From assembly GCF_023734775.1 (NCBI RefSeq), contig NZ_AP025732.1, forward strand, positions 2,920,501-2,984,500: 64,000 nucleotides of DNA, in the 5' to 3' direction. Below the pieces are notes generated by a model. The model did no database searches. It saw only the letters and a list, made by a program, of their open reading frames with translations, and was not told the DNA's origin. Within the stretch, counting starts at the first letter, position 1. Each line of letters begins with the position of its first letter. This document shows positions 47,814 to 57,206 of this stretch, piece by piece. The translations under genes were made by a program, and so were the position numbers. Source of the stretch: Nostoc cf. commune SO-36 (GTDB lineage Bacteria > Cyanobacteriota > Cyanobacteriia > Cyanobacteriales > Nostocaceae).

Positions 47814-50162
47814 ATGCCGACTGAAGAAATTAGAGTTCGCGGTACTGTTCAGGGAGTAGGATTTCGCCCTACTGTATATCGTCTTGCTAAAGCTTGCGGT
47901 TTGTATGGAGATGTTTGTAATGATGGGCAAGGTGTATTAATTCGGGTATCTGGTAGTGAGGAAGCATTAACAGAATTTGTTGCCAGATTGCAAACAGAAT
48001 GTCCGCCACTAGCAAAAATTAATCAGCTAACTAGAATTCCTTACAAAGGTGAATTTAAATTTGATAATTTTGTGATTTCTAGTAGCGTTAATAATGCCAT
48101 TAAAACAGAGATTGTCCCTGATGCAGCCACTTGTCCACAGTGTCAACGAGAAATATTTGACCCTTTTAGCCGCTTTTATCGTTACCCCTTTACTAACTGT
48201 ACTCATTGCGGCCCTCGCTTGAGTATTATTCGTGCCATTCCTTACGACAGATGCAATACCAGTATGTCTGCGTTTGTTATATGTCCCGAATGTGCAAAGG
48301 AATACCACGATGTTGAAAACCGCCGTTTTCACGCCCAACCTGTAGCTTGTCATGTTTGCGGCCCTTCAGCTTGGTTAGAACGTGCTGATGGTAAATTGGT
48401 TACAGCTTCCATGTTTTCCATGCTAGATGATGTGGATGCCGTTTGTACTTTGTTGCAAAAAGGCGAGATTGTCGCAATTAAAGGGTTAGGTGGTATTCAT
48501 TTGGCTTGCGATGCAACTCAGGAAACCGTTGTACAAAAACTCCGTCAGCGTAAAAAGCGCTATCACAAACCATTTGCTTTAATGGCGCGAGATATTGAAA
48601 TAATTGAACAATATTGTACTGTCAACGCCAAAGAAAAAGAATTATTGACAAGTTCTGCTGCACCAATTGTTTTATTACAAGCAATAGGTAAAAAATTAGT
48701 AGCACCATCGGTAGCATCGGGGCAAAATACCCTTGGTTTTATGTTACCTTATACGCCTTTACATCATTTAATTCTGCGGCGGATGAATCGCCCAATTGTT
48801 TTAACAAGTGGTAATCTTGCTGATGAACCACAATGTATTGATAATGACGAAGCAAAAGAAAAATTAAGGGCAATTGCAGATTATTTTCTCTTTCACAATC
48901 GAGAAATTATTAATCGGGCAGATGATTCAGTTGCGAGAGTTATTAGTGATAAAATTCAAATAATTCGCCGTGCTAGAGGATATGCACCAGCACCAATTAG
49001 TTTACCGATTGGGTTTCATAATGTACCGCAAATTTTAGCAATGGGTAGTGAGTTAAAAAATACATTTTGCTTATTGCGTGAAGAAGAAGCAATTCTATCT
49101 CAAAATTTAGGAGATTTAGAAAATGCTGCGGCTTTTAATGCTTATCAAGAGACTTTGAATTTATACTTAAATTTATTTGAACATAAACCAGAAGTAATTG
49201 CTATTGATAAACATCCTGAATATCTCTCAAGCAAACTTGGTAAAGAACTAGCAGATACAAATAAAATTCCAATTCATCAAATCCAACATCATCATGCCCA
49301 TATTGCCGCTTGTATGGCAGAAAATGGGATTCCTTTAGATTCACCTCCAGTATTAGGCATTGCTTTAGATGGTTTAGGTTACGGTGATGATAGTACACTT
49401 TGGGGCGGAGAATTTCTTTTAGCAGATTATCGTAAGTTTCAGCGACTAGCAACATTTAAACCAGTAGCAATGATTGGTGGTGAACAGGCAATTTATCAGC
49501 CTTGGCGTAATACTTATGCCCAATTAATAGCTGCTAACCTTTGGAATGATTGCCGAAAACATTACGCTGATTTAGAAATCGTAAAATTTCTGAAATAAAA
49601 AACCACTAAATCTACTCAATCAACTTATGGAGAAAAAAATTAACTCTCCTCCAGCTTCATCAGTGGGGCGGTTGTTTGATGCAGTAGCGGCGGCTATCGG
49701 TATTTATAGAGATGAATGTAGCTATGAAGGACAAGCTGCGATCGCACTTGAAGCTATAGTAGATGTTAGCAGCTTAAATAATGATAAAGAAGCGCCAATA
49801 TACCCTTTTAGTTTTAGCTTTTCAGATAGTATTTACTGTATAGACCCGCTTCCATGTGGCAAGCCTTACTAAATGACTTACAGCAGCAGATTCCAAAACA
49901 AGTTATAGCTGCTAAATTTCACAAAGGTTTAGCTAACGCGATTGTGGAAATGGTTAAGCACCTTCGTCAAGAAAATCCGATTCATCAGGTAGCTTTAACA
50001 GGAGGAGTCTTTCAAAATTGTATATTGTTACAGCAAGTTACCAAACGATTAGAAACATTGGGGATAAAAGTACTAACTCATAGCTTAGTTCCAGCTAATG
50101 ATGGCGGTTTATCTCTAGGACAAGCAGTTATTACAGCCGCAAAATTAATACATGAGTCTTGA
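47814..50162 (+). pseudogene. hypF: HypF carbamoyltransferase, disrupted by two compensating frameshifts
   Basis: ATG 47814 (MPTEEIRVRGTVQGVGFRPT) starts the acylphosphatase domain. Next come the two zinc fingers (CPQC...CTHC and CPEC...CHVC), the YrdC-like domain and the Kae1-like domain (HHHAHIAACMAENG). One extra A near 49593 produces TAA at 49596; a deletion near 49850 returns to the original frame, with the normal C-terminus TGGVFQNCILLQQV...NDGGLSLGQAV. As read, active HypF, which is needed to make the CN ligands of HupL, would not be made. Confidence 0.88.
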
Positions 50163-50185
50163 TTTTGAAAAAACTCACAAATAAT

Positions 50186-50224
50186 TCTCTCTGTGTTCTC
50201 CGCGCTTCTGCGGTTAGTTTATCT
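50186..50224. repeat. CTCTGTGTTCTCCGCGCTTC repeat at the hypF-hypC junction
   Basis: Inverted-orientation member of the CGCAGAG repeat family (complement reads AACCGCAGAAGCGCGGAGAA), ending about 10 bp before the hypC start. Confidence 0.8.
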
Positions 50225-50232
50225 TAAAAAAA

Positions 50233-50493
50233 ATGTGCTTAGGAATCCCCGGACAAATTATAGAAATTACCAACGTTAACCATAAATTAGCCCTAGTTAA
50301 CATTGGTGGTGTGAAGCGCGAAGTAAATATTGCTTGCATCGTAGATGAACAACATCCCCCCGAAGCTTGTATTGGGGATTGGGTATTAGTACATGTTGGC
50401 TTCGCTATGAATCGAATTAACGAACAAGAAGCGGCAGAGACATTACAACTCTTTGAAGAATTAGCAGCAGCACAAGCAGGAATCAATACTTAA
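50233..50493 (+). CDS. hypC: Hydrogenase maturation chaperone HypC
   Basis: 86 residues starting MCLGIPGQIIEI; the N-terminal Cys (after Met removal) binds the Fe(CN)2CO precursor. Middle VGGVKREVNIACI and WVLVHVGFAMNRINEQEA are standard. It partners HypD and then the HupL precursor. No clear Shine-Dalgarno, as the repeat runs almost to the start codon. Confidence 0.96.
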   Translation: MCLGIPGQIIEITNVNHKLALVNIGGVKREVNIACIVDEQHPPEACIGDWVLVHVGFAMNRINEQEAAETLQLFEELAAAQAGINT

Positions 50494-50510
50494 ATAACAG
50501 TTTCCAACAT

Positions 50511-50550
50511 CTTTCTTTCTTCGCGCCCTTTGCGTCCTTTGCGGTTCGTT
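50511..50550. repeat. CGCGCCCTTTGCGTCCTTTG repeat at the hypC-hypD junction
   Basis: Inverted-orientation member of the same family (complement CGAACCGCAAAGGACGCAAA), followed by a run of A residues. Confidence 0.78.
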
Positions 50551-50600
50551 AAAAAAAAATTCTCTACCACAAAAGCGAAATTAACTATTCCCCAATCCTT

Positions 50601-51779
50601 ATGAAATATGTTGACGAATTCCGCGAACCTGAAAAAGCAGAAGCCATATTCCGCGAAATCACTAAATTAAGCCACCAGCTAGAAAAACCCATCAAAATCA
50701 TGGAAGTATGTGGCGGACATACCCATTCCATATTTAAATACGGTATCGAAGAAATATTACCCCAAACCATCGAACTCATTCATGGGCCTGGTTGTCCAGT
50801 ATGCGTGATGCCAAAGGGGAGATTAGATGATGCGATCGCAATCTCCCAAAATCATAACGTCATTTTTGCCACCTTTGGCGACGCAATGCGAGTTCCCGGT
50901 TCAAAAACCACTTTACTGCAAGCCAGGGCACAAGGCGCAGACATCCGTATGGTGTACTCTCCCCTAGATAGCCTGCAAATTGCCAAAGATAACCCCGACA
51001 AAGAAGTAGTCTTCTTCGCATTAGGCTTTGAAACCACAGCCCCCAGCACTGCCTTTACCATTTTGCAAGCAGCAGCCGAAAAAATTCCTAACTTTAGTAT
51101 GTTTAGCAATCACGTTCTCGTGATTCCCGCCCTCAAAGCACTATTAGATAATCCCGATTTACAACTAGATGGATTTGTTGGCCCTGGCCATGTCAGTATG
51201 GTAATTGGCAGTGACCCATATCAATTTATTTCCCAAGAATATAATAAGCCGATAGTCGTCTCAGGATTTGAACCCTTAGATATTCTCCAATCAATTTGGA
51301 TGCTATTACAACAACTAATAGAAAATCGTTGCGAAGTCGAAAATCAATATAACCGAATTGTCCAAAAATCTGGAAACACAGTAGCCCTGCAAGCCATAAA
51401 TAAAGTTTTCGCCATCCGAGATAGTTTTGATTGGCGCGGCTTAGGTGACATCCCCTATTCAGGATTAAAAATTAAACCTGAATACGCCCAATTTGATGCC
51501 GAACTTAAATTTACCATTCCGAATCTCAAAGTAGCCGACCATAAAGCTTGTAAATGTGGAGAAATTCTCAAAGGAGTCTTAAAACCTTGGGAATGCAAAG
51601 TATTCGGTACAGCTTGCACACCAGAAACACCAATCGGTACTTGCATGGTATCTTCCGAAGGTGCTTGTGCAGCCTATTACAAATACGGGCGACTCTCCAC
51701 CATAGCCAAAAGAACAATCACCCAAAAACCAAAAATAACTCAAGAACCTCTCCCCGCCTGCGGCTTCTCCTCAGACTAA
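50601..51779 (+). CDS. hypD: Hydrogenase maturation protein HypD
   Basis: 392 residues. Fe-S protein that assembles Fe(CN)2CO with HypC and HypE. Conserved motifs: MEVCGGHTHSIFKYG, HGPGCPVCVMP, GFETTAPSTA and the C-terminal cluster cysteines (CKCGEILKG, ACTPETPIGTCMVSSEGACAAYYKYG). Complete and in frame, unlike hypF. Confidence 0.96.
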   Translation: MKYVDEFREPEKAEAIFREITKLSHQLEKPIKIMEVCGGHTHSIFKYGIEEILPQTIELIHGPGCPVCVMPKGRLDDAIAISQNHNVIFATFGDAMRVPGSKTTLLQARAQGADIRMVYSPLDSLQIAKDNPDKEVVFFALGFETTAPSTAFTILQAAAEKIPNFSMFSNHVLVIPALKALLDNPDLQLDGFVGPGHVSMVIGSDPYQFISQEYNKPIVVSGFEPLDILQSIWMLLQQLIENRCEVENQYNRIVQKSGNTVALQAINKVFAIRDSFDWRGLGDIPYSGLKIKPEYAQFDAELKFTIPNLKVADHKACKCGEILKGVLKPWECKVFGTACTPETPIGTCMVSSEGACAAYYKYGRLSTIAKRTITQKPKITQEPLPACGFSSD

Positions 51780-51780
51780 T

Positions 51781-51822
51781 CCTCAGCGTACCTCCGCGCT
51801 TCCCTCTGCGTTCCTTTGCGTT
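51781..51822. repeat. Degenerate repeat of the CGCAGAG family at the hypD-hypE junction
   Basis: TCCGCGCTTCCCTCTGCGTT matches the family in inverted orientation but is more diverged, ending in an A run just before hypE. Confidence 0.65.
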
Positions 51823-51837
51823 TAAAAAAAATTTAAT

Positions 51838-52923
51838 ATGAATTTCCCCCCCACAAACCCAATCCAAAAAATCGAAAAAGTCCGCCGCCAAACTAAAGTA
51901 CAAGACACTCATATCACTCTCGCACATGGTAGCGGTGGTAAAGCCATGCGCGATTTAATAGACGATATTTTTATCAGCAATTTTAATAACCCAATTCTCT
52001 CACAACTAGAAGACCAAGCCAGCTTCAACCTAACCCCTCTCCTCCAACAAGGAGACAGACTGGCATTTACAACAGATTCTTATGTTGTAGACCCGTTATT
52101 TTTCCCCGGAAGTGATATAGGAGAATTAGCCGTAAACGGCACAGTTAATGATTTAGCTGTCAGTGGTGCTAAACCTTTATATCTAACTTGTAGCGTAATT
52201 TTAGAAGAAGGATTACCTGTCGAAACCTTACGCCGTGTCGCAAACAGTATGAAAGCAGCCGCAGAAAAAGCGGGTATTCAAATTGTTACTGGTGACACAA
52301 AAGTTGTACATCGTGGTGCAGCCGATAAACTCTTTATTAATACTGCTGGTATTGGTATAATCCCACGAGGAGTTAACATTTCCGCCCACAATATTAAACC
52401 TGGAGATGCCGTAATAATTAATGGTGAAATAGGCAATCATGGTACAGCAATTTTAATTGCCCGTGGGGAATTAGCTTTAAATACTAATATTGAAAGTGAT
52501 TGTCAGCCGTTGCATAGTTTAGTAGAAACTATTCTCCATGTATGTCCACAAGTTCATGCTATGCGAGATGCAACACGTGGCGGTTTAGCCACAGTATTAA
52601 ATGAATTTGCTCTCAGTTCTAATGTAGGAATTCGCCTTTTTGAAGAATCTATCCCAGTGCGTGAAGAAGTAAATGGAGTTTGCGAAATTCTTGGTTTAGA
52701 CCCATTGTATCTAGCTAATGAAGGTAAGTTAGTTGTAGTGGTTCCAAAAAAGAATGCTGAAAACGTTTTATCTGCTATGAAATCTCACCCAGCAGGTAAA
52801 AATGCTTGTATTATTGGCGAAGTTCTTTCTTCACCTCCAGGTATCGTTTTGTTAAAAACACTTTTTGGTGCTGAAAGGATTGTTGATATGCTAGTAGGCG
52901 ACCAATTGCCACGAATTTGTTAA
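51838..52923 (+). CDS. hypE: Hydrogenase maturation protein HypE
   Basis: 361 residues, PurM-like fold. It dehydrates the thiocarboxamide on its C-terminal Cys to thiocyanate; the C-terminus here is LPRIC as required. N-terminal motif ITLAHGSGGKAMRDLI and central GDTKVVHRGAADKLFINTAG are typical. A first ATG 29 codons before ITLAHG is used; the family start may be shorter. Confidence 0.95.
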   Translation: MNFPPTNPIQKIEKVRRQTKVQDTHITLAHGSGGKAMRDLIDDIFISNFNNPILSQLEDQASFNLTPLLQQGDRLAFTTDSYVVDPLFFPGSDIGELAVNGTVNDLAVSGAKPLYLTCSVILEEGLPVETLRRVANSMKAAAEKAGIQIVTGDTKVVHRGAADKLFINTAGIGIIPRGVNISAHNIKPGDAVIINGEIGNHGTAILIARGELALNTNIESDCQPLHSLVETILHVCPQVHAMRDATRGGLATVLNEFALSSNVGIRLFEESIPVREEVNGVCEILGLDPLYLANEGKLVVVVPKKNAENVLSAMKSHPAGKNACIIGEVLSSPPGIVLLKTLFGAERIVDMLVGDQLPRIC

Positions 52924-52978
52924 TCTTTCATATATTTATATACCAATCCTATTTCAATTGTGAAAAATGTAGATTAGG

Positions 52979-53027
52979 AAACGAACCGCAAAGGGCGCAA
53001 AGGACACAAAGGAAAGAAGAAAAAGAG
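52979..53027. repeat. CGAACCGCAAAGGGCGCAAA repeat at the hypE-hypA junction
   Basis: Direct-orientation member of the family, ending in a GAAAGAAGAAAAAGAGG stretch. The remaining spacer carries AT-rich DNA on both sides. Confidence 0.8.
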
Positions 53028-53063
53028 GTGTAATTTTCACGAATGATTTAGGACTGCTATAGT

Positions 53064-53405
53064 ATGCATGAACTTGGAATTACGCAAAATATTGTGGCAA
53101 TTGTGACTGAACACGCCAAAGGTGCAAAAGTGCAGCGAGTTTTATTAGAAATTGGCAAACTTTCAGCCATCATGCCCGATGCTATCCGATTTTGTTTTGA
53201 TATTTGCACTCAAGGCACTATTTTAGAAGGGGCGACATTAGAAATTTTAGAAATACCAGGCTTAGGGAGATGTCGCCAATGCGGTGCAGAAGTTTATTTA
53301 GATAAACCTTTTGGTATCTGTAACTGCGGTAGTGTGCAATTAGATTTAATTACTGGTGAAGAACTGAAAATTAAAGAAATAGAAATAGAGGAATTATGTG
53401 TGTAA
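53064..53405 (+). CDS. hypA: Nickel metallochaperone HypA
   Basis: 113 residues. N-terminal MHELGIT with nickel-binding His2; zinc site CRQCGAEVYLDKPFGICNCGS (about 72-92; the second pair is Cys-x-Cys). It delivers nickel with HypB to HupL. The stop overlaps the hypB start by 10 bp, so the two are translationally coupled. Confidence 0.95.
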   Translation: MHELGITQNIVAIVTEHAKGAKVQRVLLEIGKLSAIMPDAIRFCFDICTQGTILEGATLEILEIPGLGRCRQCGAEVYLDKPFGICNCGSVQLDLITGEELKIKEIEIEELCV

Positions 53406-54226
53406 CCTGCGGTTGTTCTGATGATGGCGAAATAAAAATCACAAATTTAGAAACAGATGAAGCTGAACATCATCATACTCACACTTTACCAGATGGAACT
53501 GTCATCACTCACTCCCACAGTCATGACACTCATATAGAAGCGCCTCAAATTCATGCCAAAATACACAACACAACAATATCTTTAGAACAGGATATATTAG
53601 CAAAAAATAATCTGCTAGCTGCCCAAAATCGAGGATGGTTTAAAGGGCGAAATATTCTCGCCTTAAATTTAATGAGTTCTCCCGGTGCTGGGAAAACAAC
53701 TCTTTTGACGCAAACCATCAATGATTTAAAAAATCAATTATCTATCAGTGTCATTGAAGGCGACCAAGAAACTGCTAACGATGCCAAAAAAATTAAAGAA
53801 ACAGGTTCTAAAGTCATCCAAATCAACACCGGAACAGGCTGTCATTTAGATGCATCAATGATAGAGAGGGGTTTACAAGAACTGAATCCGCCTCTAAATT
53901 CAGTTGTGATGATTGAAAATGTCGGAAATTTGGTTTGTCCAGCCTTATTTGATTTAGGAGAACTGGCAAAAGTTGTAATTCTCTCTGTTACAGAAGGAGA
54001 AGATAAGCCACTAAAATATCCGCATATATTCCGTGCTAGTAACATCATGATTCTCACCAAAATTGATTTGCTGCCTTATGTAGATTTTGATGTGCAAAAG
54101 TGCATAGAATATGCTAGAGAAATTAATCCCCAAATTCAGATTTTTCAAGTTTCTGCAACTACTGGTACTGGGTTAGAGAAGTGGTATGCGTGGCTAATTG
54201 AAAACTTAAAAACTTGTCAGCATTAA
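53396..54226 (+). CDS. hypB: Nickel-inserting GTPase HypB with His-rich N-terminus
   Basis: 276 residues. N-terminal CVTCGC motif and a His-rich segment (EHHHTHTL...THSHSHDTH, about 22-50) for nickel storage, then a GTPase domain with P-loop SSPGAGKTTL, EGDQETANDA, ENVGNLVCP and LTKIDL. It ends the hyp operon, followed by a repeat and a terminator-like hairpin. Confidence 0.96.
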   Translation: MCVTCGCSDDGEIKITNLETDEAEHHHTHTLPDGTVITHSHSHDTHIEAPQIHAKIHNTTISLEQDILAKNNLLAAQNRGWFKGRNILALNLMSSPGAGKTTLLTQTINDLKNQLSISVIEGDQETANDAKKIKETGSKVIQINTGTGCHLDASMIERGLQELNPPLNSVVMIENVGNLVCPALFDLGELAKVVILSVTEGEDKPLKYPHIFRASNIMILTKIDLLPYVDFDVQKCIEYAREINPQIQIFQVSATTGTGLEKWYAWLIENLKTCQH

Positions 54227-54259
54227 TCTCTTATCGCTTGACGAATATCTAATTCTTTT

Positions 54260-54299
54260 ACGAACCACAGAGACGCAGAGGACACAAAGAGAAGAAAGA
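54260..54299. repeat. CGAACCACAGAGACGCAGAG repeat after hypB
   Basis: Direct-orientation member of the CGCAGAG family located just past the last gene of the hyp operon. Confidence 0.8.
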
Positions 54300-54363
54300 C
54301 AAGGAAAAATTGCTTTATTCTGTAACACTGATATTTTTAGAATTGGCTTTGATAAAAATTGCA

Positions 54364-54392
54364 ACACCCTGCACTTTAGGAGTACAGGGTGT
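54364..54392. terminator. Hairpin between convergent hypB and the 124-residue protein gene
   Basis: ACACCCTGCACT and AGTACAGGGTGT pair over 12 bases with one mismatch. It is placed between two converging units and may stop both. Confidence 0.65.
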
Positions 54393-54433
54393 AAGATAGC
54401 TATATTTTGTGTGATTCCCAGTTTCTATTTACC

Positions 54434-54808
54434 TCAAAGCCAATCTCGATAAGCTGATATTTCATTTACGCTGATTTCAAATGGCATCCCCTTGCCAAAT
54501 GGCGGATAAACGCGGATTTTACCGTTGCTAGCAAACCGTTCTAATCTATTACCTAACTGGGCAATATTGCTGACTATATGCCAGTAAGATACTAAATCAG
54601 GACAGTCAACAATTAATGTTAGAATGCTAGCATTTGTTGTGATATACCACTGACAATTAGATAACAGTACTCGCGTAATGCGATCGCAAGCTAGAAAAAA
54701 GCATCTGCCAGTAGACTGTTCTAGCTCCATTTGAAGCATTCCATCCTCTTTAGTTACCTCATTTGGAGGTAAATCATCGGGAGGAAGCAGGTAAAGTTTA
54801 GAAGACAT
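54434..54808 (-). CDS. Uncharacterised 124-residue protein, paralogue of the one at 30542-30916
   Basis: Shares with its paralogue the invariants ACDR, LLS-C-WY-TT-A-LTL, CPD-V-W, KIRV-PP, G-PFE and YRDW. Same length. Its start overlaps the end of the luciferase-like gene by 11 bp, so the two are translationally coupled. No named domain recognised. The repeated company of a flavoenzyme suggests a partner or stabilising subunit, which is inference. Confidence 0.8.
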   Translation of the reverse strand: MSSKLYLLPPDDLPPNEVTKEDGMLQMELEQSTGRCFFLACDRITRVLLSNCQWYITTNASILTLIVDCPDLVSYWHIVSNIAQLGNRLERFASNGKIRVYPPFGKGMPFEISVNEISAYRDWL

Positions 54809-55805
54809 AATTTCGCACCTCTTGGTTGTAGCGCGTCAAACTCTCCAGGTTTTTTTGCAGATCGGAAGACGAAGGTTTGAGTGCTAACGTACCTAAATTT
54901 AATTCGTCTTGAAATTTCTTGATTTTGTCTCGACAAGTCTCCACATCACCGATAATTGAATTCTCAATCAAATAATCTTCGTCGAAACAAATATTTGTCC
55001 GATCGAATGGTTTTTGATTGGGATTCGCACTATTTTGCAATACTTCAGCCGTATTAGCTGTCATTTTCTTGCTAAATTGGCGGATGAAAGGCAATGCCTC
55101 ACTCACTGCTTCATCAAATGTTTTGCCAACATAAAAAAAGCGTGCCAGCACGAAGTTTTCTGCACCGCTAGAATTTAAGGCTCGATATTTAGCAACAGTA
55201 TCCTTCAATCTGTGTAGGGAGAATGGCGGCCCACCCATCAAGCTGAAGGAATGTTTAGCAGCAAACTCGATACCATCATCGCCACCAGTGGCAACATACA
55301 CTGGGACTTGACTCTGCAATGGTTTTGGGTAAATGGTTAAGCGATCGCATTGATAATACTTGCCATTAAATGATACATCAGTTTCATATAACAGCTTGTG
55401 AATCAGTGCGATCGCCTCTAGTGTCTTAGGACGTGCTTCACTTGGAAGTGTCGCAAAATGCTTATTTTGTTGCGGGAATGGGCCGCCTTTAGCAACTCCA
55501 AATAATAATCGTCCATTGCACAGGTTATCCAGAGTGGCGATATCCTCCGCTACCCGAATTGGGTTATGGAATGGCAGTAACACCGCCGCAGTGCCCAATT
55601 GGATAGTTGAAGTCAATCCCGCCAAGTGTGCCATTAACAGCAACATAGACGGGCTGAGATTGGATTCACTAAAATGATGCTCACTCACCCAGGCTGACTC
55701 AAAACCTAAACTTTCTGCCTGTTTTATCAGCGCGACTTGCTCAAAGATGGCACGACGAGCATCTTGGTGATGATTATCGTAATTGCAGAAAATTCCAGTT
55801 TTCAT
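54798..55805 (-). CDS. Luciferase-like flavin-dependent monooxygenase (LLM class)
   Basis: 335 residues of the bacterial luciferase TIM-barrel family: MKTGIFCNYDNHHQDA, SAWVSEHHFSESNLSPSMLLL, LGTAAVLLPFHNPIRVAEDIATLDNLCNGRLLFGVAKGGP and IIGDVETCRDKIKKF near the end. It uses FMNH2 and O2; substrate unknown. It heads a two-gene operon with the 124-residue protein. Confidence 0.9.
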   Translation of the reverse strand: MKTGIFCNYDNHHQDARRAIFEQVALIKQAESLGFESAWVSEHHFSESNLSPSMLLLMAHLAGLTSTIQLGTAAVLLPFHNPIRVAEDIATLDNLCNGRLLFGVAKGGPFPQQNKHFATLPSEARPKTLEAIALIHKLLYETDVSFNGKYYQCDRLTIYPKPLQSQVPVYVATGGDDGIEFAAKHSFSLMGGPPFSLHRLKDTVAKYRALNSSGAENFVLARFFYVGKTFDEAVSEALPFIRQFSKKMTANTAEVLQNSANPNQKPFDRTNICFDEDYLIENSIIGDVETCRDKIKKFQDELNLGTLALKPSSSDLQKNLESLTRYNQEVRNYVF

Positions 55806-55849
55806 TACTTGCGTTAATACTTTGTGCTGGCTATTTTAGTGGTCAATAT

Positions 55850-55908
55850 GTTCGTAGTAAGCACTTTAGTGCTTCAATATTTGAGGACTAAAGTTTTCAC
55901 TACAAACA
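55850..55908. repeat. Palindromic repeat (GTAGTAAGCACTTTAGTGCTT family)
   Basis: TTCGTAGTAAGCACTTTAGT at the left and GACTAAAGTTTTCACTAC at the right; related to the palindrome at 8339-8442. Confidence 0.6.
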
Positions 55909-55940
55909 CCTTTACTCCTCTCCATTCATGCGATCAAAAA

Positions 55941-56307
55941 CTAATTTGCAACCCACTGCAACTCCAACCATAGACGTGGGTTATTATGTTTGACCTTCGA
56001 CATCGGATCGCGCAATAATCGTTTGGCATTCATGCAGACTACTTGGACTAAACCCATATTGTCTGCAACTTCTCTGAGAATTTCTTTGTGGGCTTGCACA
56101 CAGGAAATCATTTCGGCAGAGCAATAAATTCCTATATATTGCAAGCGTCTCGCAGGTCGTCCCCAAAAACAGGTGATGACTTTCACATAACACCCATCTA
56201 GTAATTCCCCAACTTTTGGGTGAGTAGTGGTTGAGGACTCTGGTGAATTCTTTGGCTAAGATATCTTCAGCAATCATTGGAACTGATATTTCTGTAGCGT
56301 CCATCAC
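55941..56307 (-). pseudogene. Frameshifted hypothetical gene
   Basis: The N-terminal frame gives MDATEISVPMIAEDILAKEF then TRVLNHYSPK. The next frame continues KVGELLDGCYVKVITCFWGR, RPARRLQYIGIYCSAEMISC and LRDPMSKVKHNNPRLWLELQ. One extra A in the AAAA near 56218 explains the change. I do not recognise the family. The rebuilt protein is about 120 residues, soluble and Cys-containing. Confidence 0.65.
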
Positions 56308-56565
56308 GCTATTTAATATAACATAATTTTATCAATTAAAGATGACAAAACGCCTTATCATGTTTAAATAAAATATTAAATATTACAGAAAAAAGAGGTA
56401 CACCTATTTGGTATCACCTCCGGTTTGCGTAAAGCATCTTTATATTGAATGAAGTATCAAAGTAGCCTTGCTGCAAAAACTTTGATATCAAAAATCATGA
56501 ATTCAAATAAAATGTACTTTGTTGATGACATTTTATTTGAATTATAGATATTAAATTTTTAATCA

Positions 56566-56878
56566 TTATCGAGCATTACGTTCACAAACTAATACCTCTG
56601 CTATGATATCCGGTACATTTCCAAAATCTGTAAATCCTTCAGAACCACGAATTGGTGATATAAATGTATAGTTTGGATCGCAAGCTCCAGTGTCATATAC
56701 TTGGATAAACCATCTATCGGGAAATCCTTCTACACCTAGCTCCACAGTGTACCAACTCTCACCAATCAGACGAGAGTTAAGCGATTGTGAACCACTCTCG
56801 ATTCTCTTCTGAAATATTCCAATCTGCCATTAGCAGTTCTAAAGCAATTTGTCCTGCATCTGTTGAAGTCAACAACAT
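56566..56878 (-). pseudogene. Frameshifted small hypothetical gene
   Basis: From ATG 56878 the frame reads MLLTSTDAGQIALELLMADW, NISEENRE, then a neighbouring frame continues SGSQSLNSRLIGESWYTVEL and GVEGFPDRWFIQVYDTG...FTDFGNVPDIIAEVLVCERNAR. A one-base change near 56795 separates the two. The rebuilt protein is about 104 residues with an even beta-strand pattern; family unknown. Its start is 2 bp from the preceding gene's stop, so they belong to one operon. Confidence 0.68.
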
Positions 56879-56880
56879 TT

Positions 56881-57162
56881 TTACTCCTTATTTGCGACTT
56901 CAGTATTTTCAACTTCCGTATTCGGAACTTCTGGGTATAAACCCAATTCTTTAGCTAGTTCACGCGCCACAAAAAATAAAAATTTAGCGCCATCTTGATT
57001 GCCTTCATGGGCAAACATAGTTGCTACTTGTAACATTGTTTCTACGAAACCAGAATCAATTAATTCTGGCTTAGATTCTAAAACTTCTGGTTCCTGACCA
57101 TTAGGGCATTTGAGCAATTCATCAATCAGGTTAAAATACAATTGCTGGCGTTGTTCTGACAT
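56881..57162 (-). CDS. Small helical protein resembling the N-terminus of cyanobacterial CHAT/TPR proteins
   Basis: 93 residues. LYFNLIDELLKCPNGQEPEVLESKPELIDSGFVETMLQVATMFAHEGNQDGAKFLFFVARELAKELG matches the N-terminal module often found in front of TPR and CHAT protease domains in filamentous cyanobacteria. Here it stands alone, followed by repeated PNTEVENTEVAN. Function unknown; possibly a decoy or adaptor. Confidence 0.6.
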   Translation of the reverse strand: MSEQRQQLYFNLIDELLKCPNGQEPEVLESKPELIDSGFVETMLQVATMFAHEGNQDGAKFLFFVARELAKELGLYPEVPNTEVENTEVANKE

Positions 57163-57206
57163 GGTGTTTTGTTTTGGTTGATTTTAGTGAGTTAATTGAG
57201 AATTGG

